In this document: one piece after another, positions 14,411 through 23,341 of the stretch | Position numbering within the stretch: the first letter of the stretch is position 1 | Layout: every line of letters starts with the position of its first letter | Origin: Sulfurimonas sp. | Lineage (GTDB): Bacteria > Campylobacterota > Campylobacteria > Campylobacterales > Sulfurimonadaceae | Length of the DNA stretch: 64,000 nucleotides | Direction of reading: 5' to 3' | Assembly: GCF_028713515.1 (NCBI RefSeq) | Contig: NZ_JAQTOD010000002.1 | Span: 1 to 64,000 of the forward strand | Notes under the pieces: model-generated | The model's database searches: none | Seen by the model: the letters and a program-made list of their open reading frames with translations, nothing else | What the model was told of the DNA's origin: nothing | Translations under genes and position numbers: made by a program

Positions 14411-14458
14411 ATGCCATAAATGGCATTAAAATATAAGATAACATGTCATAAATGGCAT
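14411..14458. promoter_or_regulatory. Two palindromic operators of the HTH/Fic pair
   Basis: ATGCCAT-AA-ATGGCAT at 14411-14426 is a perfect palindrome; ATGTCAT-AA-ATGGCAT at 14443-14458 has one mismatch. Their centres are 32 bp apart, about three helical turns, so bound dimers would lie on the same DNA face. They precede the HTH gene, which reads away from them on the minus strand. Confidence 0.7.
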
Positions 14459-14594
14459 AGTAATTATATCTCTACTTTCAAATACATGCTAAAATAACAA
14501 TTATTACTTGTAAATGGCTGTTGAATGCACCACTACAATTAAATTGTACAACTTTGTGTACAACAATTTCAAAAATGATAACAAAATCACTTAT

Positions 14595-14732
14595 TTAAGT
14601 ACAAGTTCTATTTCCCACAGCTCCACCATCAATTAATCTCAAAACACTAAGCAATACACCCGCTACTAAACACAAATCTTTTATATATTCACTTAGTATA
14701 AAGGCAAGTGGCCCTAAATATTCAAAAAGCAC
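14595..14732 (-). CDS. Possible 45-aa membrane peptide in the 14.46-14.80 kb gap
   Basis: A short frame with GTG start (14732, or 14741) encodes a hydrophobic peptide containing FEYLGPLAFILSEYIKDL and LVAGVLLSVLRLIDGG, which reads like a real membrane segment or the remains of a longer membrane protein. No good ribosome binding site is visible. The rest of the gap (14459-14801) holds only a short inverted repeat, TTGTACA/TGTACAA at 14544-14563. This gap is the apparent boundary between accessory and core DNA. Confidence 0.3.
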   Translation of the reverse strand: MLFEYLGPLAFILSEYIKDLCLVAGVLLSVLRLIDGGAVGNRTCT

Positions 14733-14801
14733 ATTCCGCACATTGATAAAGAAAATAAATTAGGAATATTTATTGCTTTATGATTAGTAAAAAGTAGCCT
14801 T

Positions 14802-16109
14802 ATGCACTATATTTTAACTCTTATTTTAATATCAAGTTTTTTATTTGCAAAATCGTCTGGTTTTCCTCTTGTTATAAAAGAACCTTACGGTAATGCTCTT
14901 TTTGATGTTACACAAGATTATGATAGAGAAATTAGTGCAGTTGGATTTATAAAACATTACAAAAAAAGCTCTTCAAACTCACAGAAAAGCTACTCCAACG
15001 CTTTTGACTACCTCTCGAGCATCCAACCTAGCTATGGCTCTCAGATGCATCTTATAAAAGTTGATGGGAACGCTAACATAACTCTTAGAAAAACAGTAAA
15101 TCTGAATGAGTTCAACGAAGCTGTTTCTATACTTAAAACCCCTACAAATGGGTACTTTGCAGGAGGTCATTCACAAGACGGCTCACTTTTACTTTTAAAG
15201 CTTGACTCCGAGGGTAATATTGTCTTTAAAGAGAGTTTCGGAACAAGCCAATATGATAAAATGAGTAAGCTTGTAGCGCTTAGAGATGGTGGAGTGCTGG
15301 CAGTTTGCTCCTCTGCAACTTCCAAATCACCAAATGAAAATCCATTTGGAACTGGGCTTGGCTCCATTGATATATATTTAGTACGATTCTCTAGCGATGG
15401 TTCTAAAGTTTGGAGCAACAAGTATGGCGGTGGATATGATGACATTGGTATCGATGCCGCTGAGACAAACGATGGAACTATTGTTGTTTTAAGTCAAATC
15501 AAGCGCACAGGGTCTAGTAGTGCCAGCATCATGAGGATTTCTCAAAATGGGGATAAAATATGGATGCAGAGCTTTGGCGGCGAAAAGATGGTTACTCCAT
15601 ATAAAATATTAAAATTAAGAGAAAATAAATTTGTCATATCTCTCACTCAAAAAAATGAGATAAACAAAGAGCAAATCAGGCTTATAAAATTTGATATTGA
15701 AAAAAATATAGAGATTGACAAGGTGATTGATAGTGTCTATGATAGCGTGCTAATGGATATCAAAGAGTATTCTGATTCTAATATTATAGGTGTTGGCTAT
15801 ACTAGAGATAAAAGCGACACAGATGCGCTTGCTATGGCTTTTAATAGGGATTTTAGAGTGCTCCATCAAGAACATTATGGAAACTCAAATTACGACAAGT
15901 TTAATGCAGTCTCAATCCTTCATAACTCTCAAGCTATAGCCGTTGGCGTGCAAACTGACAACAGTTCCCAAGAGGGAAATATGTGGATGGTAAAACTTGG
16001 TAAAAATTTAAAAGCTCCTCAAAGTTCTGCATTGGTAGTCAAAAAAAGAGTAATTGTTAAAAAAGCTACCACTAAAAGAAAAATCAAGAAGAAGTGTAAG
16101 TGTTGCTAA
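14802..16109 (+). CDS. Secreted beta-propeller-like protein with a Lys/Cys tail
   Basis: 435 aa with a signal peptide (residues 1-16, ending FAKS). Between about residues 70 and 400 it has repeating units of the type 'LIKVD..GN', 'LLLKLDSEGNIVFKESFG', 'LVRFSSDGSKVWSNKYGG', 'IMRISQNGDKIWMQSFGG', each followed by a Asp/Asn-rich turn, like the repeats of WD40/Kelch-like bacterial beta-propellers. The C-terminus is very basic and ends in KKKCKCC, unusual for a secreted protein and perhaps an anchoring or metal-binding tail. Function is unknown. It stands alone, with no operon partner in the same direction. Confidence 0.7.
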   Translation: MHYILTLILISSFLFAKSSGFPLVIKEPYGNALFDVTQDYDREISAVGFIKHYKKSSSNSQKSYSNAFDYLSSIQPSYGSQMHLIKVDGNANITLRKTVNLNEFNEAVSILKTPTNGYFAGGHSQDGSLLLLKLDSEGNIVFKESFGTSQYDKMSKLVALRDGGVLAVCSSATSKSPNENPFGTGLGSIDIYLVRFSSDGSKVWSNKYGGGYDDIGIDAAETNDGTIVVLSQIKRTGSSSASIMRISQNGDKIWMQSFGGEKMVTPYKILKLRENKFVISLTQKNEINKEQIRLIKFDIEKNIEIDKVIDSVYDSVLMDIKEYSDSNIIGVGYTRDKSDTDALAMAFNRDFRVLHQEHYGNSNYDKFNAVSILHNSQAIAVGVQTDNSSQEGNMWMVKLGKNLKAPQSSALVVKKRVIVKKATTKRKIKKKCKCC

Positions 16110-16160
16110 ATGCCTCTTTTGGAGGATTTAGGTTTTGTATTATTTAGGGGGATTAATTTT

Positions 16161-16475
16161 TTATTCATCACCAGAAGAGGCTACTAAATAAGAACGAACT
16201 TTATCTTGTTTTAGTTTTTTATATAGTTTAAATTTAGCTTGTCTCAACTCTTCATCACCACAAGAGAACTCCTCTTTCATCTTTAAATCATCAACTCCAG
16301 CGCTATCCATTGCAAAAAGTCTTAACTCTTTTTTTGTAAGTTTTGCTTTTAGTGCGCCATAGAGTTCTTTATCATCTTCTATAAGATTTAGACTATCAAC
16401 TTTGCAGTATTTCACTAGCATCTCTCTAAAACTATTTTCGCTATTGTACTGCTTCCAGACACTGTTTTCTAACAT
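16161..16475 (-). CDS. Conserved hypothetical protein next to serB
   Basis: 104 aa, soluble and charged. The segment KLTKKELRLFAMDSAGVDDL followed by EELRQAKFKLYKKLKQDKVR looks like helix-turn-helix helices as in sigma-factor region 4, but this is weak. It starts on the base where serB ends (1-bp overlap at 16475), so it is in one operon with it. No firm family. Confidence 0.6.
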   Translation of the reverse strand: MLENSVWKQYNSENSFREMLVKYCKVDSLNLIEDDKELYGALKAKLTKKELRLFAMDSAGVDDLKMKEEFSCGDEELRQAKFKLYKKLKQDKVRSYLVASSGDE

Positions 16476-17098
16476 TATATTTTCTCCAATATTTGTTTTA
16501 AATCTTTAGTTTCTACAACTATATTTGCCTCTTTCTTGAGAATCTCTCTTGCGCAAAAAGCAACCCTTGTCCCTGCATGTGCAAACATTGAGAGATCATT
16601 CGCACCATCTCCACACACCAAAGTTTCATCCTCTTTTATCCCTAGCATATTTTGAAGTCTAACCAGCATGTCACCTTTAGAGTAGTTAAACATCATATCC
16701 CCACCGACAAGACCTGTTAATTTTCCATTTTTATGGTGAAGCACATTTGAAAAATCTGCATCATAACCAAGTATATTTTTTGCATAACCAGTAGCAGTTC
16801 TAAAACCGCCGCTGAAACAGACGACTTTCATGCCTCGCTTTTTCAATTCAGCAATTGTCTCTTTTGCGCCATTCATATATGGAAGATTGTGAGAGATTTT
16901 TTCAACGATAGTGTAGTCAAGCCCTTTAAGCAACCCTACTCTTTGTTGAAGTGATTCAAAAAAATCAAGCTCTCCACTCATAGCAGCTTCAGTAATTTTA
17001 CTAACCTCTTCACCAAGTCCGAGCTCGTTTGCAAAAAAATCTATTGTTTCACCATCCATAAGCGTAGAATCAAAATCAAATACAGCTAGTTTCAACAT
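16475..17098 (-). CDS. serB: Phosphoserine phosphatase (HAD superfamily)
   Basis: 207 aa. HAD motif I is FDFDSTLMDGETID (residues 7-20, nucleophile Asp), motif II is CFSGGF (about 94-99), motif III the Lys region around YSKGDML, and motif IV GDGANDLSMFAHAG (about 163-176). It hydrolyses phosphoserine to serine, the last step of serine synthesis. It lacks the N-terminal ACT domain of E. coli SerB, as is usual in this phylum. The small charged protein gene downstream overlaps it by 1 bp. Confidence 0.9.
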   Translation of the reverse strand: MLKLAVFDFDSTLMDGETIDFFANELGLGEEVSKITEAAMSGELDFFESLQQRVGLLKGLDYTIVEKISHNLPYMNGAKETIAELKKRGMKVVCFSGGFRTATGYAKNILGYDADFSNVLHHKNGKLTGLVGGDMMFNYSKGDMLVRLQNMLGIKEDETLVCGDGANDLSMFAHAGTRVAFCAREILKKEANIVVETKDLKQILEKI

Positions 17099-17206
17099 CT
17101 ATGTCACTCTCTTTTGTTATAATGCCGCAATTATACCAGCGCTAACTAAAAAGATGATTTTTTTATTTATTATTGCGCTTAACAATACCACGACGCAGGA
17201 TACTTT

Positions 17207-18118
17207 TTGTTTGACGAAATTATAAATAAATTAAAGACTGGCACATTCATTACCCTTGAGACAACTCCAGGTCACTCTCCTGTTTTTTCTTCTACAATAG
17301 ACAAAATAGCCGAACTGGGTCTTGATAAGCTCGTAGATGGCTTTACGACAACCGATAATCCGTTAGCAAAACTAAAATACAACTCCCTCTTTGCAGCAAA
17401 GATGCTACAAGATAGATTTGGCAAACCAGCAATTGCAACAATGAGCATGAGAGACAGAAACAAGATTGCTCTTCAGTCTGATCTTCTGGGTGCAAACGAG
17501 GTGGATATTAGAGCCATTTTAGCCCTCACTGGGGATCCTGCTACAATTTCTGACCAACCAAATACAAAAGGTATTTTTGAGGGCGATAGCTCAATGCTTC
17601 TTGATATCATCTCGTGCTTTAATAGCGGGATTGACTATGCAGGCAAGCCTCTGGGTGCTAAACCAAAACAGCTCTACCCTTTTGCCGTTATAAACTCTTA
17701 CGCAAAAAACCCAAAAACACTACAAAAAAAGATGCAAAAAAAGATAAAACATGGGGCAATTGGGATAATCACACAACCCGTTTATAATGCAGAGAATGCT
17801 AAATTACTTATAGAACTTATGGAAGCGGCAAACAGAGATTGTTGCAAAGAGAAGAAAAGCGCTGAACTTATCTTGGGAATTTTTCCTATAACAAAACTCA
17901 GAACTGCTCAATTTCTATCTTCCCATGTGCCAGGCATAAATGTTCCAAACAGTTGGCTAGAAGCGCTAAGAGTTGCTAATGAAATTGGAGCAGAAGAGGA
18001 GTATAGAGTTGGATTTGAACTCAGTAAAAAGCTTTTTAATGACATAAAAGAGATTCATCCAAAGATTCATCTAATGACTGCAAATCAGTTTCAGATAGCT
18101 AAAAACATATTGGTTTAA
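17207..18118 (+). CDS. MetF-family methylenetetrahydrofolate reductase
   Basis: 303 aa, the normal MTHFR length. Residues match the family: LETTPGHSPVF near the start, RDRNKIALQSDLLGANEVD (folate/FAD region), ILALTGDPA (about 106-114) and a C-terminal barrel with GIITQPVYN and GIFPITKLRTAQFL. It would reduce 5,10-methylene-THF to 5-methyl-THF for methionine synthesis. The start is taken at the TTG at 17207, with GCAGGA seven bases upstream; no ATG in frame is better. A TATAAT at 17116 may be its promoter. Related domains also occur in other corrinoid or one-carbon systems, so I give no gene symbol. Confidence 0.8.
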   Translation: MFDEIINKLKTGTFITLETTPGHSPVFSSTIDKIAELGLDKLVDGFTTTDNPLAKLKYNSLFAAKMLQDRFGKPAIATMSMRDRNKIALQSDLLGANEVDIRAILALTGDPATISDQPNTKGIFEGDSSMLLDIISCFNSGIDYAGKPLGAKPKQLYPFAVINSYAKNPKTLQKKMQKKIKHGAIGIITQPVYNAENAKLLIELMEAANRDCCKEKKSAELILGIFPITKLRTAQFLSSHVPGINVPNSWLEALRVANEIGAEEEYRVGFELSKKLFNDIKEIHPKIHLMTANQFQIAKNILV

Positions 18119-18145
18119 AGATTCAGTATCTCAAACCAATCTGCT

Positions 18146-20572
18146 CTAACCTTTAAAATTAGAGATAAATTCTATAAATTTATCTAATTCCAACGGCTTA
18201 CTAAAATAGTATCCTTGTATATTATTACAGTTTAAAAACTTCAATGTATCAACATGTTCTTTAGTTTCAGAACCCTCGGCGATGACATCTTTCCCTAAAG
18301 ATCTTGCCATTGCTATAATCGCAGCGACGATAGATCTGTCATCCTCATCTTTGTCAATATCCAAAACAAAACTACGATCTATTTTGATTGTTTTTGCCGG
18401 TAATTTTTTAAGATAACTCAGTGATGAATAACCAGTTCCAAAATCATCTATCGAGAGTTTAAAACCTCTATCATATAAGCTATTCAAAACTAACAGTGCT
18501 TTATCAATGTTATTCATAATATGAGTTTCTGTGATCTCTAGCTCAACATAGCTCTTGTCTATTCCTGCCCCATAGGCAATAGCGCAAATATCATCTACAA
18601 AAGATTCTTCCTCTAACTGTTTACTAGAAACATTAATTGATACTGTTAGCATATGACCATTCTCATGAAGCCTCTTTGTGTCACTAATAGCTTGTTTTGC
18701 AACCCATAGCCCAACTCCGTTTATCAAACCTGTATCTTCACAGATTTGGATGAATTTGTCTGGTCCCACAAGACCTTTTTTTGGGTGTCTCCAGCGTATT
18801 AGCGCTTCCATCCCATAGACAGAGTTTGTTTCTAGATTTATTTTTGGTTGATAGACTAGAAAAAACTCATTTTTCTCTATTGCACTTCGCAAATCATTTT
18901 CCAAATATACACGCTCTGTTATCTTAAGGTTCATGGCTTCCGCGTAGAACTTGTAACCATTTTTTCCTGTTTCTTTTACATGATACATAGCTGTGTCGGA
19001 CGCTTTAATCAATATTTCGTATGTTTTTCCATCATCAGGATAAACGCTAATTCCCATACTTACACCTGAATATAGCTTATTTCCCTCAATTTCGACTGGA
19101 GCAGCAAACTGCTTGATAATTTTATCAGCAACTGTGGCAATATCTGTGATAGAGTCAATATCTTGTAAGAGAATCGTAAACTCATCACCACCTAAACGGG
19201 CAAATGTGTCTTGCTTTCGGATATGACTCTTTATCAAATTTGAGACTTCGATCAAAAACTTATCACCCACATGATGTCCAAGAGTATCATTTATATTTTT
19301 AAAGTTATCCATGTCTATAAAAAGCAGAGCCATTTTTTTGTTATTTCGTATTGACTCAGGCATTGCGCTGACTACATGCTCTTCAAACAGCACTCTATTT
19401 GGAAGTTTAGTAAGCGAATCATAGTATGCAAGGTTATGAATAAGATCTTGCTGCTGCTTTTTTTCACTTATGTCATTGTTTACGGATATATAATTTGTCA
19501 GTATCCCATCGTCATTATGCAAGGCGAGAATATTGAGCTCTGCTGTATATATTTCTCCATTTTTTTTGCGGTCAATAATCTCACCTTCCCACTCGCCTTT
19601 TTTATTGATATCCTCCCAGATATTTTTATAAAAAGAGCTATCATGCCAACCCGAACTTAGTGCATGTGGAGTTTTACCCTTAATATCCTCAAGCGTGTAT
19701 CCAGTTATCTTAGTAAATGCACTATTTATCTTAATGATACGCTGTTTTTCATCAGTAATAAGAGCACCATCATTCATTTTTTCAAATACAGCAGAGGCCA
19801 GAGAGAGTTCTTTTTGTACAACTTTTTGTTTTGTTATATCATGTACTGTGCCGATTGATTTTATTGGTTTACCATCACTGCCGAACTCATGTTCGCATCT
19901 CTCTTCAACAAAACCTATCTCACCATTTTCTCGAACAATACGATGCTCAACATGATATCCGCACTTTGCCTCAAGAGAGTTCATATAGGTGTTGTCGACC
20001 AAAGGTATATCATCAGGATGAATATGTTTTAAAAAAGCATCATATGTTGCGCCGAACTCTTGTGGCTTTAACCCAAAAATACGATAAACCTCATCAGACC
20101 AAAACAGTTTGTTTGTTACTAAATCCAGCTCCCAATGGCCAATATTTGCAAGTTCCTGTGCCTTATTGAGTCCATCTTGAAGTTTTTTATATTTTAACTC
20201 TTCCTCTTTTTCTTTTGTGATATCCCAAAAAACGCCGAGTAGTGCAAAAACCTCACCATTAGAATAGAGTGGCGTTTTAACTGTTCTAATTATTCTTTTT
20301 TGTTCTCCAACAAAAATATCCTCCACTACATCAATTGCTTCTCTGTTGTTAAAAAGAGTTGTGTCATCTTTACGATATTTCTCTGCTATATGTTTTGGGA
20401 AAAAATCATAATCACTCTTGCCAACGATAGTTGATGGTGTTTCACAAACCAGGTCAGCATAAGTTGCATTGGCATATAGATATATTGAATTAAGATCTTT
20501 TACGAAAATATTTTGTTTAAGGGAGTCAAGAATTAGTTCGGCAGAAAACAATTTTTTGTTTAAATTCATCAT
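18146..20572 (-). CDS. PAS-PAS-PAS-GGDEF-EAL signalling protein
   Basis: About 808 aa. Three PAS domains (about residues 10-115, 130-255, 260-375) precede a GGDEF domain with intact RLGGDEFTIL and an EAL domain with MEALIRWRHP, ELEITETH and DDFGTGYSSLSYLK, all residues needed for c-di-GMP hydrolysis. It could both make and degrade c-di-GMP, more likely the latter when both domains are intact. No membrane segment is visible, so it senses an internal signal such as redox or oxygen. The ATG at 20572 is preceded by a weak GAAAGAG; in-frame ATGs at 20593 and 20614 are possible starts. Confidence 0.85.
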   Translation of the reverse strand: MMNLNKKLFSAELILDSLKQNIFVKDLNSIYLYANATYADLVCETPSTIVGKSDYDFFPKHIAEKYRKDDTTLFNNREAIDVVEDIFVGEQKRIIRTVKTPLYSNGEVFALLGVFWDITKEKEEELKYKKLQDGLNKAQELANIGHWELDLVTNKLFWSDEVYRIFGLKPQEFGATYDAFLKHIHPDDIPLVDNTYMNSLEAKCGYHVEHRIVRENGEIGFVEERCEHEFGSDGKPIKSIGTVHDITKQKVVQKELSLASAVFEKMNDGALITDEKQRIIKINSAFTKITGYTLEDIKGKTPHALSSGWHDSSFYKNIWEDINKKGEWEGEIIDRKKNGEIYTAELNILALHNDDGILTNYISVNNDISEKKQQQDLIHNLAYYDSLTKLPNRVLFEEHVVSAMPESIRNNKKMALLFIDMDNFKNINDTLGHHVGDKFLIEVSNLIKSHIRKQDTFARLGGDEFTILLQDIDSITDIATVADKIIKQFAAPVEIEGNKLYSGVSMGISVYPDDGKTYEILIKASDTAMYHVKETGKNGYKFYAEAMNLKITERVYLENDLRSAIEKNEFFLVYQPKINLETNSVYGMEALIRWRHPKKGLVGPDKFIQICEDTGLINGVGLWVAKQAISDTKRLHENGHMLTVSINVSSKQLEEESFVDDICAIAYGAGIDKSYVELEITETHIMNNIDKALLVLNSLYDRGFKLSIDDFGTGYSSLSYLKKLPAKTIKIDRSFVLDIDKDEDDRSIVAAIIAMARSLGKDVIAEGSETKEHVDTLKFLNCNNIQGYYFSKPLELDKFIEFISNFKG

Positions 20573-20702
20573 AGGCTCTTTCAAATATTTCATTTTTATA
20601 CTGTATTTTATCACATATTAATCACGATTTATTTAGCTTTTGCAAATAGTTTTACTTTATTATATTTTGATATAATCTCGCCACTTATTTACTGGGAATA
20701 CA

Positions 20703-21953
20703 ATGATTGATTTAAAATTATTACAAAAAGAGTTCGATAGTATTAGCGCAAAATTAATGCGCAAAGGTGTTAATGCAGAGCTTATTGAAAATTTAAAAAC
20801 AAAAAATGAAGAACTTAGAGTTGCTAAGATAAATTTTGAAACTCTGCAAGCTTTACAAAACAGTATGAGTAAAGAGTTTGGCATCTACATAAGGGAGAAG
20901 AGAGATGTTAGTGAGCTGAAGGCTAAAGTTGATGCGAACAAAATCAACATAACAGAGGCGCTAGAGATTCAAAGATTCAAGCAAGAAGAGCTAGAAGCAG
21001 TTGCTATGTCTATCCCAAATATCCCTGATGACGAAGTTCCAGACGGCAAAGACGAGAGTGAAAATGTGGAGATAAAAAAAGTTTTATCGCCTAGAGAGTT
21101 TTCATTCTCTGCAAAAGAGCATTGGGAGTTAGCTGAGAAAAATGGATGGATAGATTTTGAGAGAGGTGTAAAACTAGCAACTAGCCGTTTTAGTGTCTCT
21201 TTTGGAATGGGTGCGAAACTTGAACGAGCACTTATAAACTTTATGTTAAATTTCAACTCAAAAAGAGGCTTTCAAGAAGTTAGCGTTCCAGTGATTGTAA
21301 ACAGAGCTGCACTTGAGGGCACTGGACAACTTCCAAAGTTTGAAGATGACCTTTACAAGATAGAAAATCAAGAGCTGTTTTTGATCCCAACAGCCGAAGT
21401 TCCTGTTACAAATCTTTATCAAGATGAGATTCTAAACGAAGCTGAGCTTCCAATCAAAATGACAGCTTACACTCCATGCTTTAGAAAAGAAGCAGGCGCT
21501 GCTGGTCGTGATACAAGAGGAATGATTAGGCAACATCAATTTCACAAAGTTGAACTTGTCGCCATCACAAAGCCTGATGATAGTGATAAAGTTTTTGATG
21601 AAATGGTGAGCTGTGCTTCTGATCTGCTACTAGCACTAGAGCTTCCTCACCGCTTGGTAACACTCTGCTGCGGTGATCTAGGCTTTGGCGCGGCTAAAAC
21701 TGTTGATATAGAAGTATGGCTCCCTGGACAAAACTGCTATAGAGAGATTAGTTCAATCTCAAACACTAGAGAGTTTCAAGCTAGACGAGCAAAAATAAGA
21801 TTTAAAGAGATAGACAAAAACTCTTTTGTTCACACCTTAAATGGCTCATCTTTGGCAGTTGGCAGAACTTTGGTTGCAATTATGGAAAACTGTCAAAACG
21901 AAGATGGAAGCATAACTATTCCTAAGGCTCTTGAGCCATACCTAAACTACTAA
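20703..21953 (+). CDS. serS: Seryl-tRNA synthetase
   Basis: 416 aa, full length. The N-terminal 110 residues form the coiled-coil tRNA-binding arm. Class II catalytic motifs follow: motif 2 region [20 protein letters not shown] (about 260-279), which also holds the serine pocket, and motif 3 near [14 protein letters not shown] (about 380-393). It charges tRNA-Ser and tRNA-Sec. It has its own promoter region (TATATTTTGATATAAT near 20658-20673). Confidence 0.95.
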   Translation: MIDLKLLQKEFDSISAKLMRKGVNAELIENLKTKNEELRVAKINFETLQALQNSMSKEFGIYIREKRDVSELKAKVDANKINITEALEIQRFKQEELEAVAMSIPNIPDDEVPDGKDESENVEIKKVLSPREFSFSAKEHWELAEKNGWIDFERGVKLATSRFSVSFGMGAKLERALINFMLNFNSKRGFQEVSVPVIVNRAALEGTGQLPKFEDDLYKIENQELFLIPTAEVPVTNLYQDEILNEAELPIKMTAYTPCFRKEAGAAGRDTRGMIRQHQFHKVELVAITKPDDSDKVFDEMVSCASDLLLALELPHRLVTLCCGDLGFGAAKTVDIEVWLPGQNCYREISSISNTREFQARRAKIRFKEIDKNSFVHTLNGSSLAVGRTLVAIMENCQNEDGSITIPKALEPYLNY

Positions 21954-21969
21954 TTTTAGTAGTTTAGGT
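21940..21969. terminator. Stem-loop at the end of serS
   Basis: A perfect 12-bp stem (ACCTAAACTACT pairing with AGTAGTTTAGGT) with a 6-base loop overlaps the serS stop codon. It lies between the convergent serS and arsM-like genes and probably ends transcription from one or both sides, although no long T-run follows. Confidence 0.5.
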
Positions 21970-21984
21970 AAGCAAACACCACCC

Positions 21985-23340
21985 TTATCTTTTCTTTATA
22001 ATAAAATATATATATTTCTGTTCACTCTGCTTAGGCGTTATATGGAGGTACTCTTCACTATCTATTAGCTCCAATTCATCCGTTAATTCAGACAACATGC
22101 CTGAGTGATTGTACTGGACTATATCAAGGCCCGCACAGCTAAGAGGCCCATCTACTCTAAAAGTACTGATTATTGCGACTCCTTTATCTTTTAGAGAATC
22201 ACTTAATACTTCAAAATATTTAATTCTATCTTTTTTGTTTAGTAAAAAATGAAACACAGCTCTATCATGCCAAATATCAACTTTCTTATCTGTTTTAAAA
22301 TTTAAAATATCATTACATTCAAATTTTATATCGTCACTATCTATTCTTGATTGTACTATATCAAGCGAAGTTTTAGATGTATCAAGTAGAGTGATATTTT
22401 TGTATCCATCATTGATTAAATTATCCACAAGGTGTGAAGCTCCACAACCTACATCAATTATATTGGCATCACTCTTTGTATATTTTTTGATAAGTTCTAA
22501 AGATTTTTGCGGTGAAGTTTGATGCCAAAGCACTTGTGTATAATCCGCACTTTTAAATATGTTATCCCAATGCTCTCTTCTTAACTCTTGTAATGGAATT
22601 TTAGTAGCCATAAAAGTAGCCCCTTTAGTTGTCTCTGCTGTTGTGTAGTGAGTATGCCCCGTGCAAGCCACATCTTTAAATCCAGCCTTTTGGATAAGCT
22701 CTATGAGCTCACTCTCTCTCATAGTTCCAGCTACACAGTTTGCCCAATCTTTTTTGCTGGTATCGCAACAAGAGTTCTCTTCGACTAAACAACAGTTCTC
22801 TTCATCCATCGAAATATCTATCATATCAGCAAAAAATATTTTACCATTTGGCTTTAGTACGCGATATATTTCAGCAAAAACTGACTCTTTACAAGATGTA
22901 AGATTTATAGCACCATTTGATATAACTACATCTACGCTTTCATCTTCCAGATTAATATCATCAAAATTACTCTGCAATATTTTTACATTCTCGGCATTAA
23001 TCTCTTTTGCATGGAGAGTGGCGATTTCTACCATTTTTGGAGTAATATCAACACCAAAAACTTTTCCTCTTTCTCCAACTAAAAGCGAAGCAATAAGCAA
23101 ATCAACACCAGCACCACAACCAAGATCTAAAACAGTATCACCTTTTTTAATCTCTGCATTTGTAAAAGGATTTCCAACAGCTGCACAAAATTCCCAAGCT
23201 TTGCTCGGAATTTTATCTATCCACTCCTGCTTGTATCCATGCGCTAATGCATTTTCCAAACCCTTATCCCAGCCAAAATCTCTATTTGGACTTTGAGCCA
23301 ACTCTGTATATAGTTCTATTATTTTAGTATAATCAGCCAT
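21985..23340 (-). CDS. ArsM-like methyltransferase fused to a second SAM methyltransferase domain
   Basis: 451 aa with two class I SAM-binding domains. Domain 1 (about 1-250) has VLDLGCGAGVDLLIA, GKVFGVDITPKMVEIA, VVISNGAINL and DWANCVAGTMRE, matching arsenite methyltransferases. Its Cys-rich stretch around residues 178-192 (CCLVEENSCCDTS) is where As(III)-binding cysteines lie in ArsM. Domain 2 (about 262-451) has IIDVGCGASHLVDNL, HDRAVFHFLLNK and resembles TehB/thiopurine-type small methyltransferases. Such a tandem is unusual; the usual ArsM has one domain. It would methylate arsenite or another metalloid. It is the last gene of the operon at 21985-25058, 1 bp after the MerT-like gene. Confidence 0.7.
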   Translation of the reverse strand: MADYTKIIELYTELAQSPNRDFGWDKGLENALAHGYKQEWIDKIPSKAWEFCAAVGNPFTNAEIKKGDTVLDLGCGAGVDLLIASLLVGERGKVFGVDITPKMVEIATLHAKEINAENVKILQSNFDDINLEDESVDVVISNGAINLTSCKESVFAEIYRVLKPNGKIFFADMIDISMDEENCCLVEENSCCDTSKKDWANCVAGTMRESELIELIQKAGFKDVACTGHTHYTTAETTKGATFMATKIPLQELRREHWDNIFKSADYTQVLWHQTSPQKSLELIKKYTKSDANIIDVGCGASHLVDNLINDGYKNITLLDTSKTSLDIVQSRIDSDDIKFECNDILNFKTDKKVDIWHDRAVFHFLLNKKDRIKYFEVLSDSLKDKGVAIISTFRVDGPLSCAGLDIVQYNHSGMLSELTDELELIDSEEYLHITPKQSEQKYIYFIIKKR

Positions 23341-23341
23341 A

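Noticed and set aside
16110-16160. Terminator hairpin CCTC-TTTT-GGAGG after the propeller gene
   Set aside because: Only 4-5 bp of stem and no clean T-run.
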